The translations under genes were made by a program, and so were the position numbers. From Streptomyces sp. MBT53 (GTDB lineage Bacteria; Actinomycetota; Actinomycetes; Streptomycetales; Streptomycetaceae): a stretch of DNA of 64,000 nt. Of the stretch, positions 7,224 through 15,042 are shown piece by piece. The stretch spans positions 1 to 64,000 of the forward strand of contig NZ_JAEQAZ010000050.1 in the NCBI RefSeq assembly GCF_016654115.1. Direction: 5' to 3'. The notes below the pieces were generated by a model that was not told the origin of the DNA, searched no databases, and saw only the letters and a program-made list of their open reading frames with translations. How positions within the stretch are numbered: position 1 is the stretch's first letter; every line of letters starts with the position of its first letter.

Positions 7224-8165
7224 TCACCGGCGTCGGCGATGCAATGCGATCGCCGCGGCCGTGCCGCCCGCCACCGCGCCCACGCCGGCCGCCGCCGGGA
7301 TGCCGACCTTGGCCGCCTTGCGGGCCGTGCGGTAGTCGCGCAGCCGCCAGTCCAACTGCCGGGCGTGCTTGCGCAGCTTGGCGTCCGGGTTGATGGCGTA
7401 GGGGTGCCCGACCAGCGAGAGCATCGGGATGTCGTTGTGCGAGTCGCTGTAGGCGGCGCAGCGGGAGAGGTCCAGGCCCTCGGCCGCGGACAGTGCCTTG
7501 ACGGCCTCCGCCTTGGCGGGGCCGTGCAGCGGTTCGCCGACCAACTTGCCGGTGTAGACGCCGTCGACGGACTCGGCGACCGTGCCGAGCGCGCCGGTGA
7601 GGCCGAGGCGGCGGGCGATCACGTTGGCGATCTCCACCGGGGCCGCTGTGACGAGCCACACCTTCTGGCCCGCGGCGAGGTGTGCCTCGGCGAGGGCGCG
7701 GGTGCCGGGCCAGATGCGCTCGGCCATGTACTCGTCGTAGATCTCCTCGCCGATCGACTGGAGTTCGGCGACGCGGTGGCCCTTGACGATGGACAGCGCG
7801 GAGTCGCGCGCCTCCTGCATGTGCTCGGGGTCCTCGGAGCCGGCGAGCCTGAAATAGGCCTGCTGCCAGGCGAACTTGAGGAGGTCGCGGGTCTCGAAGA
7901 ACTTCCGTTTGTGCAGGCCGCGGCCGAAGTGGAAGATCGACGCGCCCTGCATGACGGTGTTGTCGAGGTCGAAGAAGGCCGCGGCTCTGTCGTCGCCGAG
8001 GACCGGGAACTCCGGTTCCGCGGTTGCTTCTTCCGCGAGGGCGTCCTCTATGTCCTGGACGTCCTGCGACGACTTGCGCGCTGCCTCCGCAGAGGCCTCG
8101 CCTGCCAACACGCTCCGCGCCGTGGCGGAGCGCCTACGGGGAGTGAGCCATCCGAGAGCGGCCAT
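7224..8165 (-). CDS. HAD-IB family hydrolase (SerB-like phosphatase)
   Basis: 313-aa protein. Motif I FFDLDNTVMQG near residue 65 supplies the nucleophilic Asp. Motif II is VTAAPVEIAN, and the last motif is YSDSHNDIPML. These place it in HAD subfamily IB, with phosphoserine phosphatase and 1-acylglycerol-phosphate-type enzymes. The C-terminus has a hydrophobic Ala/Gly-rich segment followed by HRRRR, suggesting membrane anchoring. The substrate cannot be read from sequence; nearby acyltransferase and developmental genes are only suggestive. The ATG at 8165 lies 6 nt after a TATGCT -10 hexamer, so the transcript may be leaderless. Confidence 0.88.
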   Translation of the reverse strand: MAALGWLTPRRRSATARSVLAGEASAEAARKSSQDVQDIEDALAEEATAEPEFPVLGDDRAAAFFDLDNTVMQGASIFHFGRGLHKRKFFETRDLLKFAWQQAYFRLAGSEDPEHMQEARDSALSIVKGHRVAELQSIGEEIYDEYMAERIWPGTRALAEAHLAAGQKVWLVTAAPVEIANVIARRLGLTGALGTVAESVDGVYTGKLVGEPLHGPAKAEAVKALSAAEGLDLSRCAAYSDSHNDIPMLSLVGHPYAINPDAKLRKHARQLDWRLRDYRTARKAAKVGIPAAAGVGAVAGGTAAAIALHRRRR

Positions 8166-8171
8166 GTCGTG

Positions 8172-8177
8172 AGCATA
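8172..8177 (-). promoter_or_regulatory. -10 hexamer of a leaderless promoter for the HAD hydrolase
   Basis: TATGCT on the minus strand ends 6 nt before the ATG at 8165, and no Shine-Dalgarno is present. No convincing -35 element is visible. Confidence 0.45.
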
Positions 8178-8279
8178 GCCAGTTTGTTCGGTGGTTCCGG
8201 AGCCAAGAGGTTCGGAGGCTGTGAACTCTCCGCGACCGGGCCGTTAAAGAAGTGGCCGGACGGCGTGAGAATGGGGTGC

Positions 8280-8519
8280 ATGAGTCATCTCGTCACCCTC
8301 ATCGGGAAGCCCGGCTGTCATCTGTGCGAGGACGCGCAGCTCGTCGTGGAGAAGGTCTGCGCCGATCTCGGGGTCCCGTGGGAACAGAAGGACATCACCG
8401 TGGACCAGCGCCTGCACGACGAGTACTGGGAGCAGATTCCGGTCGTCCTGGTGGATGGGAAACAGCACACTTTCTGGCGGGTGGACGAGGGCCGCCTGCG
8501 CCGGGAACTGACCAAGTAG
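8280..8519 (+). CDS. Glutaredoxin-like (DUF836) thioredoxin-fold protein
   Basis: 79-aa protein (82 aa if the ATG at 8271 is used). LIGKPGCHLCEDA is a thioredoxin-fold redox centre with a CxxC (CHLC). IPVVLVDGK supplies the cis-proline, and FWRVDEGRLRREL the last helix. It likely acts as a small cytoplasmic thiol-disulfide oxidoreductase; partners are unknown. It is divergent from the HAD hydrolase and about 250 nt upstream of the redox sensor gene rex, an arrangement conserved in Streptomyces. The ATG at 8280 is preferred for its GGGG upstream, though the spacing is short. Confidence 0.85.
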   Translation: MSHLVTLIGKPGCHLCEDAQLVVEKVCADLGVPWEQKDITVDQRLHDEYWEQIPVVLVDGKQHTFWRVDEGRLRRELTK

Positions 8520-8671
8520 TTCAACGCGCACCCGAACGTCGCTTAGGATCGACGGCGGTTTGGTCTCGGGGGCGGGAATTACGAGGAGTGTGGCGGTTTT
8601 GCCCCCTGGAATGCGTCGGGAACGCGTGTGCGTGACCCCGGTCACGTTGGGTGGGCAAATCGGACACCATC

Positions 8672-8691
8672 TTTGTGCACGCGTTCACAAA
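8672..8691 (+). promoter_or_regulatory. Rex operator (ROP site) upstream of rex-hemACD
   Basis: TTTGTGCACGCGTTCACAAA is a 20-nt near-perfect palindrome (one mismatch), matching the Rex consensus TGTGAACGCGTTCACA at 15 of 16 positions (8674-8689). It lies 75 nt before the rex start codon. Streptomyces Rex binds such sites when the NADH/NAD+ ratio is low and releases them on NADH binding, so the operon is autoregulated by redox state. Confidence 0.93.
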
Positions 8692-8766
8692 GACATAGCC
8701 TGCTTCCGACGGGGCGGTCTGGGTTCGTGTGACCGCCCACAGCCCCGCTCTACCCGCAGGAGCACC

Positions 8767-9531
8767 GTGGCAACTGGCCGAACTCACCGACCGGCGACCC
8801 GTAGCCGAGGGATTCCCGAGGCCACCGTCGCCCGTCTCCCGCTGTACCTCCGCGCGCTGACCGGACTCTCGGAGCGCTCGGTACCCACGGTCTCCTCCGA
8901 GGAGCTGGCCGCCGCCGCGGGCGTCAACTCCGCGAAGCTGCGCAAGGACTTCTCCTACCTCGGCTCCTACGGCACCCGTGGTGTGGGCTACGACGTCGAG
9001 TACCTCGTCTACCAGATCTCCCGCGAACTGGGCCTGACCCAGGACTGGCCGGTCGTGATCGTCGGTATCGGAAACCTCGGCGCCGCCCTCGCGAACTACG
9101 GCGGGTTCGCCTCGCGCGGCTTCCGTGTCGCCGCCCTCATCGACGCCGACCCGGCGATGGCCGGCAAGCCCGTCGCGGGCATCCCGGTGCAGCACTCGGA
9201 CGAGCTGGAAAAGATCATCAGCGACAACGGCGTCTCCATCGGCGTCATCGCGACCCCCGCCGGTGCCGCCCAGCCCGTCTGCGACCGGCTCGTGGCCGCC
9301 GGTGTCACGTCCATCCTGAACTTCGCGCCGACCGTGCTGACCGTCCCGGACGGCGTCGACGTCCGCAAGGTCGACCTCTCGATCGAGCTGCAGATCCTCG
9401 CCTTCCACGAGCAGCGCAAGGCCGGCGAGGAGGCCGCGGCCGCCGAGGGCGCGCACCCGGCCGCCAAGCGCCGCGCCGACTCCACCGAGCAGGGCCCTGA
9501 CGGGGACGTCCCCGCCGTGATGCCGGCATGA
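8767..9531 (+). CDS. rex: Redox-sensing transcriptional repressor Rex
   Basis: 254-aa repressor. The N-terminal winged helix covers about residues 15-80 (RLPLYLRAL, then VSSEELAAAAGVNSAKLRKDF and YLGSYGTRGVGY). The NAD(H)-binding Rossmann domain follows, with GIGNLGAAL near residue 100 and ALIDADP after strand two. The C-terminal helix (VDLSIELQILAFHEQRK) swaps between subunits in known structures. It senses NADH/NAD+ and represses respiratory and heme genes. GTG 8767 has CAGGAG upstream. Its stop overlaps the hemA start (ATGA), and an operator for itself lies upstream. Confidence 0.97.
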   Translation: MATGRTHRPATRSRGIPEATVARLPLYLRALTGLSERSVPTVSSEELAAAAGVNSAKLRKDFSYLGSYGTRGVGYDVEYLVYQISRELGLTQDWPVVIVGIGNLGAALANYGGFASRGFRVAALIDADPAMAGKPVAGIPVQHSDELEKIISDNGVSIGVIATPAGAAQPVCDRLVAAGVTSILNFAPTVLTVPDGVDVRKVDLSIELQILAFHEQRKAGEEAAAAEGAHPAAKRRADSTEQGPDGDVPAVMPA

Positions 9532-11240
9532 GTCTCCTCGTCGTCGGGCTGAGTCACCGCAGCGCCCCGGTCAGCGTCCTGGAGCGGGCCACGCTGAACG
9601 AGGACGCCCAGATCAAGCTGCTGCAGGACACGGTCGCCGCCGAACCGGCCACCGAGGCCGCCGTGTTGGCCACCTGCAACCGCATCGAGCTCTACGCCGA
9701 CGTGGACAAGTTCCACGCGGGCGTCGCCGAACTCTCCACGCTGCTCGCCCAGCACAGCGGCGTCGGCCTGGACGAGCTCACTCCTTATCTCTACGTGCAC
9801 TACGAGGACCGGGCCGTCCACCACCTCTTCTCGGTGGCCTGCGGCCTCGACTCGATGGTGGTCGGCGAGGGCCAGATCCTCGGCCAGATCAAGGACTCCC
9901 TCGCCAAGGCGCAGGAACTGCACTCCGCCGGGCGGCTGTTGAACGACCTGTTCCAGCAGTCCCTGCGGGTCGGCAAGCGCGCCCACTCCGAGACCGGCAT
10001 CGACCGCGCGGGCCAGTCCCTGGTCACCTTCGGCCTTCAGCAGCTCTCCTCCGGTACGCCGGTGGAGGCCTGGGCCAAGGGGAAACGCGCCCTGGTGATC
10101 GGCGCCGGCTCCATGTCGTCGCTGGCCGCCGCGACCCTCGCGCGTGCCGGGGTCGCCGAGATCGTCGTCGCCAACCGCACCTCCGACCGCGCCGAGCGGC
10201 TCGCCCAGATCATCACCGAGAGCCCCGAAACGGACGTGTCGGCCCGCGCGGTACCGATGGATTCGGTGCCGTTCGAGCTGACACGTGCCGATGTCACCGT
10301 GTCCTGCACGGGCGCGACGGGCCTGGTCCTGACGGCCGACACGATCGCCGGAGCGGTCGAGGGCCGGGTGTCGCAGGACGCGACGGCGGGTCGTACGGCC
10401 GCGCAGGGCGTCGTACGCGAAGAGCTTCCGCCGACCTCCGTCGGGGCCGAGGACGGCTGTCCGCTGGACCTTTCCGCGGTGCAGGGTGCGACCGGCTTCT
10501 CCGTGATGGGGGAGGCCGCCGTGGCCGGGATGGACGCGGCGACGCTGGAGCAGCACGCGGCCTGGGTCTCCGGGGCCGGTGTCGACCGGCGCGAGAGCGG
10601 CCGTCGTACGCCCGAGGCGGAGGCGGAACTCATCGCCGAACTCGCCACCATGGCCGTGACCGTCGGCCGGATCCCCGAGCGGCGCAGGCCCGAGCCCGTG
10701 GACCGGATCCCGCGCCCCGCGCCGGTGTTGTCGGTCCTCGACCTCGCGATGCCGCGTGACGTGGACGCGGCCGTGCACCGGCTGGCCGGAGTACGGCTCG
10801 TCGACATCGAGACGCTCGCCGAGGCCTCGGCGGACGCTCCGATGGCGGCCGACGTGGACGCGGTACGGCGTATCGTCTCCGACGAGGTCGCGGCCTTCGG
10901 GGCAGCCCTGCGGGCCGCGCACATCACGCCGACCGTGGTCGCCCTGCGCGCCATGGCCGCCGAGGTCGTGGCGGGCGAGATCGCCCGGCTCGACGGACGG
11001 CTGCCCGGCCTCGACGACAAGCACCGCGCCGAGATCACCCAGACCGTGCGGCGCGTGGTGGACAAGCTGCTGCACGCGCCGACCGTACGGGTCAAGCAGC
11101 TCGCGGCCGAGCCCGGCGGCGCCGGGTACGCGGACGCGCTGCGCACCCTGTTCGACCTCGACCAGGAGACGGTGGCCTCCGTCTCCAGGGCCGAAGAAGA
11201 CTCTGAGAACGAGATCAGCAAGAACCGAGGGCTCGCATGA
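9528..11240 (+). CDS. hemA: Glutamyl-tRNA reductase
   Basis: 570-aa enzyme of the C5 heme pathway, reducing glutamyl-tRNA(Glu) to glutamate-1-semialdehyde with NADPH. The catalytic Cys is C50 in TCNRIELYAD. VGEGQILGQIK and GAGSMSSLAAATLA (NADPH fold) are present, with the dimerisation helices at the C-terminus. It is about 140 residues longer than the usual 420-430. Extra sequence interrupts the NADPH-binding domain between CTGATGLVLT and SVLDLAMPRDV (about residues 265-410), as I recall for Streptomyces HemA generally. It starts inside the rex stop (ATGA) and overlaps hemC the same way, so translation is coupled. Confidence 0.96.
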   Translation: MSLLVVGLSHRSAPVSVLERATLNEDAQIKLLQDTVAAEPATEAAVLATCNRIELYADVDKFHAGVAELSTLLAQHSGVGLDELTPYLYVHYEDRAVHHLFSVACGLDSMVVGEGQILGQIKDSLAKAQELHSAGRLLNDLFQQSLRVGKRAHSETGIDRAGQSLVTFGLQQLSSGTPVEAWAKGKRALVIGAGSMSSLAAATLARAGVAEIVVANRTSDRAERLAQIITESPETDVSARAVPMDSVPFELTRADVTVSCTGATGLVLTADTIAGAVEGRVSQDATAGRTAAQGVVREELPPTSVGAEDGCPLDLSAVQGATGFSVMGEAAVAGMDAATLEQHAAWVSGAGVDRRESGRRTPEAEAELIAELATMAVTVGRIPERRRPEPVDRIPRPAPVLSVLDLAMPRDVDAAVHRLAGVRLVDIETLAEASADAPMAADVDAVRRIVSDEVAAFGAALRAAHITPTVVALRAMAAEVVAGEIARLDGRLPGLDDKHRAEITQTVRRVVDKLLHAPTVRVKQLAAEPGGAGYADALRTLFDLDQETVASVSRAEEDSENEISKNRGLA

Positions 11241-12196
11241 GTAGCAAGACACTGAGACTGGGGACGAGGCGGAGCAGACTCGCCCTGGCTCAGTCCGGGC
11301 TGGTGGCGGACGCCGTGAGCCAGGTGACCGGACGGCCCGTCGAGCTCGTCGAGATCACCACCTACGGCGACACCTCCCGCGAGCACCTCGCCCAGATCGG
11401 CGGCACGGGAGTCTTCGTGACCGCGCTGCGGGACGCGCTGCTCGGCGGTGAGGTCGACTTCGCGGTTCATTCGCTGAAGGACCTGCCGACCGCGCAGCCC
11501 GAGGGGCTCGTGCTCGCCGCCGTACCGGAGCGCGAGGACCCGCGGGACGTGCTCGTCGCGCGTGACGCCCTGAAGTTCACCGACCTGCCCCGCGGGGCGC
11601 GCATCGGTACGGGCTCCCCGCGGCGCACGGCCCAGCTGAACGCGTACGCGCGCGGCCACGGCCTCGACATCGAGACGGTCCCGATCCGGGGCAACGTCGA
11701 CACCCGGATCGGCTTCGTGCGGGACGGTGAGCTGGACGCCGTCGTCCTGGCCGCCGCCGGACTGAGCCGGATCGGCCGCCTCGACGAAGTGACCGACTTC
11801 CTGTCGGTCGACACTGTTCTGCCCGCCCCCGGCCAGGGGGCCCTGGCGATCGAATGCGCCGCGGACAACGCGGACCTGATCGCGGCACTCGGTGAACTCG
11901 ACGACCCGTTCACGCGGATCGCCGTGACTGCCGAAAGGTCCCTGCTCGCCGCCCTGGAGGCCGGCTGCTCCGCCCCTGTGGGCGCGCTGGCCGACCTTCT
12001 GGCCGACGGGCAGATTGTCAAGGAAATGCGCCTGCGCGGAATAGTCGGCACGACCGACGGTTCGCGTACGGTGCAGCTGTCCACCACCGGTCCCGTGCCC
12101 GAGACGCATGACCAAGCACTGACGCTCGGTCGCGAACTCGCCGCCGAGATGCTCGCCCAGGGCGCGGCCGGTCTGATGGGGGAGCAAGCCAAGTGA
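11237..12196 (+). CDS. hemC: Hydroxymethylbilane synthase (porphobilinogen deaminase)
   Basis: 319-aa enzyme that joins four porphobilinogens into hydroxymethylbilane. RLGTRRSRLALAQS opens the protein. VHSLKDLPT and GTGSPRRTAQL carry substrate-binding Lys/Arg residues. The dipyrromethane cofactor is attached at C244 in EAGCSAPVGA. Length is normal for the family. ATG overlaps the hemA stop (ATGA), and its own stop overlaps the GTG of hemD, so it is the third gene of the rex-hemACD operon. Confidence 0.97.
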   Translation: MSSKTLRLGTRRSRLALAQSGLVADAVSQVTGRPVELVEITTYGDTSREHLAQIGGTGVFVTALRDALLGGEVDFAVHSLKDLPTAQPEGLVLAAVPEREDPRDVLVARDALKFTDLPRGARIGTGSPRRTAQLNAYARGHGLDIETVPIRGNVDTRIGFVRDGELDAVVLAAAGLSRIGRLDEVTDFLSVDTVLPAPGQGALAIECAADNADLIAALGELDDPFTRIAVTAERSLLAALEAGCSAPVGALADLLADGQIVKEMRLRGIVGTTDGSRTVQLSTTGPVPETHDQALTLGRELAAEMLAQGAAGLMGEQAK

Positions 12197-13899
12197 GCCC
12201 CACCACTCTTCCCGCCGCCGGTCCGGAACACGGGCACGTCACCTTCCTGGGTGCCGGACCCGGAGATCCGGGACTGCTCACACTGCGCGCCGTGGAGGCG
12301 CTGGCGAACGCGGACGTACTCGTCGCCGAGCACGAGGTGCTCGACGTCGTACGTGCGCACGCCCGATCAGGCGTGGCCGTCGTGCACCCGGATCCGAGTC
12401 CTTCTTCGGGCTCGCTCCCGGGCACAGGCACGCCTCAACTAACGGTTGTTGACGGTGCGTCAACGACCGTTGGCCTACCCGCTGTGCGGGATGCGGCACA
12501 TCTTGTCATGGAGGCCGCGCGGGGCGGCAGGCGGGTCGTACGTGCGGTGTCCGGGGACCCCGGACTAGATACGTACGCCGCCGAGGAAATGCTCGCCTGC
12601 GTCGCCGCGGGTGTGCCTTTCGAGGTCGTCCCGGGTGTCGCCGCGGCCGTCGGCGTGCCCGCGTACGCCGGTGTCCCGCTGCGGGACGCGCAGGGCGCGG
12701 ACGTCCGTTTCGTGGACGCCCGCACCGCCTCGGACCGCTGCTGGACCGAGGTCGGCGCGTCGGACGGCACGGTCGTCGTGTCGACGTCGCTGGACTCGGT
12801 GGCTTCCGCCGCCGGTGAGTTGGTGGCGGCCGGCCGCAAGCCGGACACTCCGATGACGGTCACAGTGGCTGGTACGACCACTCGTCAGCGGACCTGGTCC
12901 GCGACGCTCGGCACGATCGCGCAGACGCTGAAGCAGGCGAAGGTGCTGCCCTCACCGGATGGCGGCCGGCCGGTGATAGCCGTGGTCGGTGAGCGTTCCG
13001 CCGCCGCCCAGCGCGACCAGTTGTCGTGGTTCGAGTCCAAGCCGCTGTTCGGCTGGAAGGTCCTCGTCCCGCGCACGAAGGAGCAGGCGGCCTCGCTCTC
13101 CGACCAACTCCGGTCCTACGGCGCCGTTCCGCACGAGGTGCCGACGATCGCCGTCGAACCGCCGCGCACGCCCCAGCAGATGGAGCGCGCGGTCAAGGGC
13201 CTGGTCACCGGGCGCTACGAGTGGATCGCCTTCACGTCGGTCAACGCGGTGAAGGCCGTGAGTGAGAAGTTCGAGGAGTACGGGCTCGACGCGCGGGCCT
13301 TCGCGGGGATCAAGGTCGCTGCCGTGGGCGAGCAGACCGCGAAGGCGTTGATCGCGTTCGGTGTGAAGCCGGATCTGGTGCCGAGCGGTGAGCAGTCGGC
13401 GGCCGGCCTGCTGGAGGACTGGCCTCCTTACGACCCCGTCTTCGACCCGATCGACCGGGTGTTCCTGCCGCGTGCCGACATCGCCACGGAGACGCTGGTC
13501 GCCGGGCTGATCGAGCTGGGCTGGGAGGTCGACGACGTCACCGCCTACCGGACCGTGCGGGCCTCGCCGCCGCCGGCGGACACGCGGGAGGCGATCAAGG
13601 GGGGTGGTTTCGACGCCGTTCTCTTCACGTCCTCGTCGACCGTGCGGAACCTGGTGGGTATCGCCGGGAAGCCGCACAACGTGACGGTGATCGCGTGCAT
13701 CGGTCCCGCCACGGCGAAGACGGCCGAGGAGCACGGGCTGCGGGTGGATGTGATGGCTCCGGAGCCGTCCGTGCACAAGCTGGCCGAGGCGTTGGCGAAC
13801 TTCGGGTTGCGGCGGCGCGCTGCGGCGGAGGAGGCCGGGGATCCGGTCACGCGGCCGAGTGAGCGTCGGCCGGGGGCTCGGCGGCGTCGTACGACCTGA
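12193..13899 (+). CDS. hemD: Uroporphyrinogen-III synthase fused to a SUMT-like methyltransferase domain
   Basis: 568-aa two-domain protein. Residues about 15-250 resemble the uroporphyrinogen-III C-methyltransferase (CobA/SUMT) fold: FLGAGPGDPGLLTLRA and VPGVAAAVGVPAYAGVPL are well kept, but the SAM-site GGDP block reads SGDPGLD. Residues about 285-540 are uroporphyrinogen-III synthase, with VLVPRTKEQAASLSDQLRSYGA, WIAFTSVNAVKAV and VLFTSSSTVRNL. The synthase half closes and inverts ring D of hydroxymethylbilane. Whether the methyltransferase half is active, diverting to siroheme/cobalamin, is uncertain. It is translationally coupled to hemC (GTGA overlap). Confidence 0.93.
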   Translation: MSPTTLPAAGPEHGHVTFLGAGPGDPGLLTLRAVEALANADVLVAEHEVLDVVRAHARSGVAVVHPDPSPSSGSLPGTGTPQLTVVDGASTTVGLPAVRDAAHLVMEAARGGRRVVRAVSGDPGLDTYAAEEMLACVAAGVPFEVVPGVAAAVGVPAYAGVPLRDAQGADVRFVDARTASDRCWTEVGASDGTVVVSTSLDSVASAAGELVAAGRKPDTPMTVTVAGTTTRQRTWSATLGTIAQTLKQAKVLPSPDGGRPVIAVVGERSAAAQRDQLSWFESKPLFGWKVLVPRTKEQAASLSDQLRSYGAVPHEVPTIAVEPPRTPQQMERAVKGLVTGRYEWIAFTSVNAVKAVSEKFEEYGLDARAFAGIKVAAVGEQTAKALIAFGVKPDLVPSGEQSAAGLLEDWPPYDPVFDPIDRVFLPRADIATETLVAGLIELGWEVDDVTAYRTVRASPPPADTREAIKGGGFDAVLFTSSSTVRNLVGIAGKPHNVTVIACIGPATAKTAEEHGLRVDVMAPEPSVHKLAEALANFGLRRRAAAEEAGDPVTRPSERRPGARRRRTT

Positions 13900-13962
13900 G
13901 GTTGAGTGTCGGTTTGCGGTGAGTGGGGGCGGGCGTCCGTGGGGCGCTGCGCCCCCACACCC

Positions 13963-14088
13963 GCGCTTCGGCCCTGAAGGGGCCTCGTCCTCAAACGCCG
14001 GACGGGCTGATTGTGCGGGCCTGCGTTGAGAAGGCGCCGCGCGGGCTGATTTTTGTCGGCCTGTGCCGGGAAGACACCGGACGGGCTG
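13963..14088. repeat. Second copy of the 39-nt intergenic repeat array
   Basis: Cores CCGGACGGGCTG at 13998-14009 and 14077-14088, with a variant CCGCGCGGGCTG at 14037-14048, give periods of 39 and 40 nt. The first unit has the same long flank as at 27-53 (CCTCGTCCTCAAACG, preceded by CGCTTCGGCC). It lies downstream of hemD and runs up to the next gene. Confidence 0.8.
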
Positions 14089-14100
14089 AACGCAGTCACC

Positions 14101-14967
14101 GTGGGGGTTGTCTTGGGTGGGTTCGGGGCGCGGAAGTGGTTCAGGCGCGGAGTCGCTCTGGCCGGGCAGGGGCGGCTGGAGGAGGCTCGGGACGCCTATC
14201 TGCGGGCGGCGGAGGCGGGGCACGTCGACGCTCAGTACAACCTTGGGCTCGTCCACGTCGATCTCGGTGAGCGTGCTGACGCGATCCGATGGTTCAGGCG
14301 GGCCGCCGAAGCGGGGGACACCGGGGCCATGCACAGTCTTGCGCGGCAGCTCCTCGGCGGCGATCACGAGGAGGTCGTCGAGGCGCTGCGCTGGTACGCC
14401 AAAGCGTCCGGGGACGGGCATGCGCCGTCGCAGTACAACATGGGGCTCCACTACCAGACGGCGGGTGAACTGCCCACCGCCGAGCGCTTCTTCGCGATGG
14501 CGGCGAAGCAGGGGCACCTCGACGCGGACGTGTCGCTGGCTGGGCTCTGGCTCGGTCGGGGGCGTCGGGCGGAGGCCGAGGAGATTCTGCGGCGGGCGGC
14601 GGAGAAGGGGCATCCCGGGGCGCTCGGTTTCCTGGGGGATCTGGCCAAGGAGCGCGGAGACACCGAGCGCGCCGCCCGTTTCTATCTGGACTCCTACCGG
14701 GCCGGATTCAGCGGTGCGGCGGTGAATCTGGGGCTGATGTACGAGAAGCAGGGGAGCCTGGGGGAGGCCGAGGACTGGCTCGTCCAAGCCGCCGCCGACG
14801 GGAATGCCGGCGGGATGTACGCCCTGGGTCGCCTTCTGGTCGGTCTGGACCGCCGGGACGAGGCCGTCGGGTATTTCCGCGAGGCCGCCGAGCTGGGGGA
14901 CGAGTCGGCGCGGCGCGCACTTCAGATCCTCGCCGTGCCCGAAGAGGATGCGCGCGGACAGGAATAG
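14101..14967 (+). CDS. Sel1/tetratricopeptide-repeat protein
   Basis: About 288 aa, built of seven or so 36-residue helical-hairpin repeats of the Sel1-like type (AAEAGHVDAQYNLGLVHVDLG, AAEKGHPGALGFLGDLA, AAADGNAGGMYALGRLL). Such solenoids mediate protein-protein interactions; no enzyme domain or signal peptide is present. The start is uncertain: GTG 14101 and TTG 14113 are possible, neither with a strong ribosome site, and the open frame continues upstream into the repeat array. It lies between hemD and hemB in the same direction, a placement common in Streptomyces. No function is known to me. Confidence 0.8.
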   Translation: MGVVLGGFGARKWFRRGVALAGQGRLEEARDAYLRAAEAGHVDAQYNLGLVHVDLGERADAIRWFRRAAEAGDTGAMHSLARQLLGGDHEEVVEALRWYAKASGDGHAPSQYNMGLHYQTAGELPTAERFFAMAAKQGHLDADVSLAGLWLGRGRRAEAEEILRRAAEKGHPGALGFLGDLAKERGDTERAARFYLDSYRAGFSGAAVNLGLMYEKQGSLGEAEDWLVQAAADGNAGGMYALGRLLVGLDRRDEAVGYFREAAELGDESARRALQILAVPEEDARGQE

Positions 14968-15029
14968 GCGCGCTGTGGGCCGAAGCCGTCGCCGACTGGT
15001 CGTCGGCAAAGGTGCCCCTGGGGCGGGCG

Positions 15030-15035
15030 TAGCGT
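15030..15035 (+). promoter_or_regulatory. -10 hexamer of a leaderless hemB promoter
   Basis: TAGCGT ends 7 nt before the hemB ATG and no Shine-Dalgarno is visible, which predicts transcription starting at or next to the start codon. The -35 element is unclear. Confidence 0.5.
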
Positions 15036-15042
15036 AGACGGC

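Noticed and set aside
9096..11252. 718-aa frame antisense to hemA
   Set aside because: A GC-frame by-product of a certain gene, rich in Arg/Gly/His/Asp and without recognisable domains.
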